Shown: positions 4,834 to 6,935 of the stretch, in pieces | How positions within the stretch are numbered: position 1 is the first letter of the stretch | Layout of the letters: each line of letters starts with the position of its first letter | Assembly (NCBI GenBank): GCA_964349675.1 | Contig: CAYGHD010000025.1 | Location: forward strand, 1 to 6,935 | Source: GWA1-54-10 sp964349675 | GTDB taxonomy: Bacteria > Patescibacteriota > Minisyncoccia > Phycocordibacterales > SBAW01 | Direction: 5' to 3' | DNA length: 6,935 nucleotides | Notes under the pieces: model-generated | Database searches by the model: none | The model's input: the letters and a program-made list of their open reading frames with translations, nothing else | What the model was told of the DNA's origin: nothing | Position numbers and translations under genes: made by a program

Positions 4834-4839
4834 ACATCT

Positions 4840-4869
4840 ACCTTACTCCAAGTCCTTGCGACTCGTCAA
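4840..4869 (-). promoter_or_regulatory. Promoter of module 3
   Basis: The -35 is TTGACG (4869-4864, 5/6), the spacer 18 nt, and the -10 TAAGGT (4845-4840), the same hexamer as in module 2. It lies 6 nt before the ATG of leader peptide 3 and about 40 nt after the terminator of the methyltransferase gene. Confidence 0.62.
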
Positions 4870-4909
4870 GCAACAGTGTGGATATCATAAAAATCGGTCT
4901 GCAACACTT

Positions 4910-4958
4910 AAAAAGTTATCCCCAATTACAAAGATCGCATCTCCGGAGTTGGGGATAA
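4910..4958 (-). terminator. Terminator of the methyltransferase gene
   Basis: A perfect 10-bp inverted repeat TTATCCCCAA/TTGGGGATAA (4916-4925 with 4949-4958) with a 23-nt loop containing CTCCGGAG is followed on the minus strand by five T. It begins 6 nt after the stop codon at 4965. The arms also resemble DnaA boxes (TTATCCCCA), but position and T-run favour termination. Confidence 0.7.
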
Positions 4959-4964
4959 TTCTAC

Positions 4965-5948
4965 TTATGCCTGCCATCGGGCAAAGATGCCGCATGGCAA
5001 GACCCTATCCCCTGTTTCTTGCGCAATAGCCAGGTCACCGTACTCAATGGTTCCGCCAAATTTTGTTTGAAATTGCTCTAAGTTGTAGGCAAATGCCAAA
5101 GGCGAATACCCTGCCGCATAGCCGTTTATCAAAAAGAAAAGTGGTTTATCACTAAGGAGTTGGCCACACAGCCCTATAAGCTCTATCAAATCTTCCTCTA
5201 TCTTCCACAACTCGTCTTTTGGGCCGTGGCCGAAGGCTGGGGGGTCCATAATGATGCCCTCATAGCGGCTCCCCCGCTTTATCTCGCGCTTTACAAATAC
5301 CAACACGTCTTCAACAAGCCAGCGAATTGGTTTATCTGCCAGTCCAGACACGGCAGCGTTTTCGCGCGCCCACGCAACCGCTGTTTTAGATGCATCCACA
5401 TGTGTCACCGCCGCCCCTGCTTGCGCAGCAGCGAGCGTCGCCCCACCTGTGTAACCAAAGAGGTTGAGGACACGAGGAGCTTCAGAGAAAGCAAGTTCCT
5501 CAGGGTACGCAAATTTCTTGCTAGAAATTTGCTCAGTCCTCGCTGTCCTGGGTCGGCAGACGACGCGCTGTGGAGCCCCTACTGAACTTCTTTCTCTTGC
5601 GCTTATGCCGTGCAATATTTCTTGAACCCACTCCCAGTTAGCTAACTGCTCGGGGAATAGTCCTGTATGTTTAAAACTCGTTGGTCGTATCAAAAATTGT
5701 AGGCCCCCAAAGGCAATTTCCCATTGCTTAGGCAAATTATCTCCCATCCACACTCCATCTTTACCTTGTCGCTCAAAACGCCCATGTGTTTTTGCCCAGT
5801 CCCCTACTTCAAGCGTTTTTGGCCACAACGCTTGTGGGTCAGGCCGCGCAAGCACCACGCTACCATAGCGCTCAAGCTTTTGTTGGTCGCCTGAGTCCAA
5901 CAGCGTGTATCCATCGCTTGGCTTTGTTACTAAAGTGAGACGTTCCAC
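4965..5948 (-). CDS. SAM-dependent methyltransferase, RlmI-like (COG1092 type)
   Basis: This 327-residue class I methyltransferase carries SAM motif I at about 161-169 (LNLFGYTGG), the acidic post-I loop VDAS at 184-187, an acidic ED at 213-214, and the catalytic-region motif MDPPAFG at 234-240. This is the pattern of the RlmI/RlmK-like family that methylates rRNA bases, so an RNA substrate is likely. The N-terminal part (about 12-105; LLDSGDQQKLERYG, RPDPQALW, KHTGLFPE) matches one COG1092 subgroup rather than the PUA domain of E. coli RlmI. A basic Arg/Ser-rich stretch (about 116-145) before motif I is unusual. The GTG start at 5948 has no SD and lies inside a parS-like palindrome. TAAAAT 11 nt upstream could serve as a -10. 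tRNA-Pro ends 29 nt upstream on the same strand, so cotranscription is possible. Confidence 0.85.
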   Translation of the reverse strand: MERLTLVTKPSDGYTLLDSGDQQKLERYGSVVLARPDPQALWPKTLEVGDWAKTHGRFERQGKDGVWMGDNLPKQWEIAFGGLQFLIRPTSFKHTGLFPEQLANWEWVQEILHGISARERSSVGAPQRVVCRPRTARTEQISSKKFAYPEELAFSEAPRVLNLFGYTGGATLAAAQAGAAVTHVDASKTAVAWARENAAVSGLADKPIRWLVEDVLVFVKREIKRGSRYEGIIMDPPAFGHGPKDELWKIEEDLIELIGLCGQLLSDKPLFFLINGYAAGYSPLAFAYNLEQFQTKFGGTIEYGDLAIAQETGDRVLPCGIFARWQA

Positions 5949-5956
5949 GTGAAATA
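5941..5956. promoter_or_regulatory. parS-like site A
   Basis: CGTTCCACGTGAAATA matches 14 of 16 bases of the ParB-binding consensus TGTTNCACGTGAAACA, with the central palindrome intact. It overlaps the GTG start of the methyltransferase gene. Binding is inferred from the match only. Confidence 0.5.
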
Positions 5957-5977
5957 TGTATTTTACAAACTATTTTG

Positions 5978-6048
5978 TCGGGGCGCCGAGAATCGAACTC
6001 GGTCTATCTGCTCCCAAAGCAGGTGTACTACCGGTATACTACGCCCCG
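5978..6048 (-). tRNA. tRNA-Pro(UGG)
   Basis: The minus-strand cloverleaf has acceptor CGGGGCG/CGCCCCG (C1-G72, typical of bacterial tRNA-Pro), D-arm GTA...TAC, anticodon loop TTTGGGA (anticodon TGG), T-arm CCGAG-TTCGATT-CTCGG, and discriminator A. The outermost anticodon-stem pair (27-43) is a C-A mismatch. The next bases are CA, so CCA is not encoded. Confidence 0.95.
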
Positions 6049-6086
6049 TAACGTGCCTACTGTAGCATATATTTTACAAATGTCGC

Positions 6087-6120
6087 TAAAAGACAAATAA
6101 CATTACTCTAATGTCTTTTA
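6087..6120. terminator. Possible terminator overlapping the yraN stop codon
   Basis: A 9-bp inverted repeat TAAAAGACA/TGTCTTTTA (6087-6095 with 6112-6120) has an inner ATTA/TAAT pairing, and the T-runs lie within the stem. The outer arm includes the yraN stop. It is weaker than the GC-rich terminators elsewhere in the window. Confidence 0.4.
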
Positions 6121-6534
6121 AATAACTATATTTTCCAACATTTCTACCCTACCCCGTCGCGCATCCATATCCACATAGACACATGCCAAGTCTATTTTCC
6201 ATACCGTTTCTGCTGATAGTTTATTTTCCAACAAATAGGTTTGAATCGCCCTATAGAGCCTTCTGACCTTGCGTTCATGCATATTTTCTTCTGGTCGCAA
6301 CTTACCCTCCCCCACGAGTGTTTCACGTGTACCTAAAACTTTGCCAAATGTATGCGCGACAGACTTTACCTCTACAAAACGCAACTCCCCTCCTGCATCT
6401 TTTGCAATAAGATCAATTTCACCCCACGGTTTTAGGTAATTTTGCTCTAAAATGGTAAATCCTCTTCTTTCTAGATATACACGGGCTATTGCCTCCCCCA
6501 CATCTCCTAAGGCTCTTTTTCTAGTTTTTGCCAT
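6118..6534 (-). CDS. yraN: YraN/UPF0102 family nuclease-like protein
   Basis: This 138-residue protein matches the YraN (UPF0102) family in length and motifs. GDVGEAIARVYL (about 10-21) is the N-terminal helix, WGEIDLIAKD (38-47) carries the acidic GEID, and FVEVK (53-57) is the E-x-K of the restriction-endonuclease-like PD-(D/E)xK fold. IDLACVYVD (114-122) is the closing strand. The segment around 74-92 (GEGKLRPEENMHERKVRRL) contains the usual Lys/Arg-rich helix. The family is predicted to act on Holliday-junction-like or damaged DNA, but its role is not settled. The ATG start has no SD; a TATACA -10-like hexamer lies 15 nt upstream. A parS-like sequence lies inside the gene. Confidence 0.9.
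   Translation of the reverse strand: MAKTRKRALGDVGEAIARVYLERRGFTILEQNYLKPWGEIDLIAKDAGGELRFVEVKSVAHTFGKVLGTRETLVGEGKLRPEENMHERKVRRLYRAIQTYLLENKLSAETVWKIDLACVYVDMDARRGRVEMLENIVI
6319..6334. promoter_or_regulatory. parS-like site B, inside yraN
   Basis: TGTTTCACGTGTACCT matches 13 of 16 bases of the parS consensus: the left half is perfect through CACGTG, and three mismatches lie on the right. parS sites inside coding genes are common. Confidence 0.38.
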
Positions 6535-6561
6535 AGCAATTTAGAAAAGTGTATAAATGAT

Positions 6562-6577
6562 GTTTTCACGTGAACCA
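6562..6577. promoter_or_regulatory. parS-like site C
   Basis: GTTTTCACGTGAACCA matches 13 of 16 bases of TGTTTCACGTGAAACA with the central TTTCACGTGAA intact. It lies upstream of yraN. Confidence 0.42.
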
Positions 6578-6588
6578 TTTAGGCAAAA

Positions 6589-6604
6589 CGTTTCACAAGA
6601 AACA
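6589..6604. promoter_or_regulatory. parS-like site D (degenerate core)
   Basis: CGTTTCACAAGAAACA matches 13 of 16 bases, but two of the mismatches hit the central CG-T. The flanks fit and the core does not. It lies 27 bp from site C. Confidence 0.28.
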
Positions 6605-6681
6605 CTTTTAACGTAGGAATAAGGATAAAAGGACGTATAGTACATAAAAAGGACCTGTCCTTAATGCACATTTCCCCAGAG

Positions 6682-6690
6682 TTATCCACA
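6682..6690 (+). promoter_or_regulatory. DnaA box
   Basis: TTATCCACA is a perfect match to the bacterial DnaA-box consensus. A weaker copy, TTATCCTTA, lies on the minus strand at 6620-6628. A single perfect box can occur by chance, so a role rests on the parS-like sites nearby. Confidence 0.45.
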
Positions 6691-6754
6691 GGAAGAGGGG
6701 ATTACCACCATAATAACAACGTTCTTATTGCTCAATCTACAACTGTCCTTTTTG

Positions 6755-6825
6755 TGCGGCCAGGGAGAATCGAACTCCCGTCTACTCCTTGGCAAGGAGT
6801 CGTCATACCATTAAACTATGGCCGC
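6755..6825 (-). tRNA. tRNA-Gly(GCC)
   Basis: The minus-strand cloverleaf has acceptor GCGGCCA/TGGCCGC, D-arm containing GTTTAATGGTATGAC, anticodon stem ACTCC/GGAGT around TTGCCAA (anticodon GCC), T-arm GGGAG-TTCGATT-CTCCC, and discriminator A. CCA is not encoded (CA follows). With the UCC isoacceptor at the other end of the window, the pair covers the Gly codon box. Confidence 0.95.
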
Positions 6826-6872
6826 TTTTACATCGGAGACTATAGCACATTTTACAAACGCATTCACTTTTG

Positions 6873-6935
6873 TGCTCCTGGAGGGATTCGAACCCCCAAC
6901 AACTGCTTCGAAGGCAGGCATGATATCCATTTCAC
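6873..6935 (-). tRNA. tRNA-Arg(UCG), partial
   Basis: The 3' part of a minus-strand tRNA runs off the window end; about nine 5' bases (acceptor strand and positions 8-9) are missing. The T-arm is GGGGG-TTCGAAT-CCCTC, the anticodon stem CTGC/GCAG encloses CTTCGAA (anticodon TCG), the D-arm is GTGA...TCAT, and the 3' acceptor strand is CAGGAGC with discriminator A. CCA is not encoded. The outermost anticodon-stem pair is a C-T mismatch. Confidence 0.88.

Larger units (their letters stand above)
6535..6754. other. AT-rich intergenic region with origin/centromere-like motifs
   Basis: This 220-bp stretch has no gene. It holds two parS-like sites (6562-6577 and 6589-6604) and a perfect DnaA box (6682-6690). 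The motif AAAAGGAC recurs in direct copies in the 6627-6654 stretch and inverted near 6655-6660 and 6745-6750; one copy forms the palindrome AAGGAC-CT-GTCCTT. Such a mix is what a replication origin or partition region can look like, but no dnaA, parA or parB gene is in the window to confirm it. Confidence 0.35.

Noticed and set aside
4916..4958. Pair of inverted DnaA-like boxes (TTATCCCCA)
   Set aside because: The repeat follows a stop codon by 6 nt and is followed by a T-run on the coding strand, so a terminator is the simpler explanation.
5160..5585. Plus-strand frame of 141 codons
   Set aside because: It is antisense to the methyltransferase motif region, which is clearly the real gene. 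It has no SD or promoter.
1..6935. CRISPR array, insertion sequence, rRNA
   Set aside because: No regularly spaced repeats, transposase gene, rRNA segment or long terminal inverted repeats were seen.

Overview
This window is bacterial chromosomal DNA, most likely from a Patescibacteria/CPR genome of the Parcubacteria type. That placement is an inference. It rests on several near-leaderless genes with no Shine-Dalgarno (SD) site, four tRNA genes of which three lack an encoded CCA, compact single-gene transcription units, many small proteins of no known family, and a YraN gene beside tRNA genes. UGA appears to be a stop codon (it ends the 62-aa gene), which argues against the UGA=Gly code of SR1/Gracilibacteria. 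Nearly everything is on the minus strand. The exception is a membrane-anchored serine protease at 288-1427, which converges on a class I glutamine amidotransferase gene with overlapping stop codons.

Layout: (1) 1-287 holds the start of a minus-strand gene, tRNA-Gly(UCC), and two tandem hairpins flanked by a 10-bp repeat of the tRNA 5' end. (2) 288-2221 holds the protease, the amidotransferase, and the terminator of the next minus-strand gene. (3) 2251-4869 holds three consecutive minus-strand modules of the same design. Each has a promoter whose -10 lies 6 nt before a 22-26 codon leaderless ORF, then an intrinsic terminator, then SD-led structural gene(s). The structural genes are a 315-aa protein with ATP-grasp-like motifs, a 99-aa protein, and an operon of three 54-62 aa proteins. 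The second and third modules end in strong terminators that abut the promoter of the next module. (4) 4910-5948 holds an RlmI-like (COG1092-type) SAM methyltransferase with its terminator. (5) 5941-6935 holds tRNA-Pro(UGG), yraN, an AT-rich intergenic region, tRNA-Gly(GCC) and a partial tRNA-Arg(UCG). Four parS-like palindromes and one perfect DnaA box lie here.

The main discovery is the module set in (3). The three mini-ORFs are rich in Val/Ile, Leu and Phe/aromatic codons respectively. They share the nucleotide pattern GGGG..TTTGC near their ends. In each, that segment can pair with the 5' arm of the downstream terminator (antiterminator) and, alternatively, with the start of its own leader ORF (protector). 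This is the 1:2 / 2:3 / 3:4 logic of amino-acid attenuation (trp, phe, leu, ilv leaders), here built on leaderless leader peptides and controlling small, uncharacterised genes rather than biosynthetic operons. In the Leu module only about 35 nt separate the terminator from the gene start, so readthrough is the natural way to express it. Pairings were worked out by eye and no folding or search was run.
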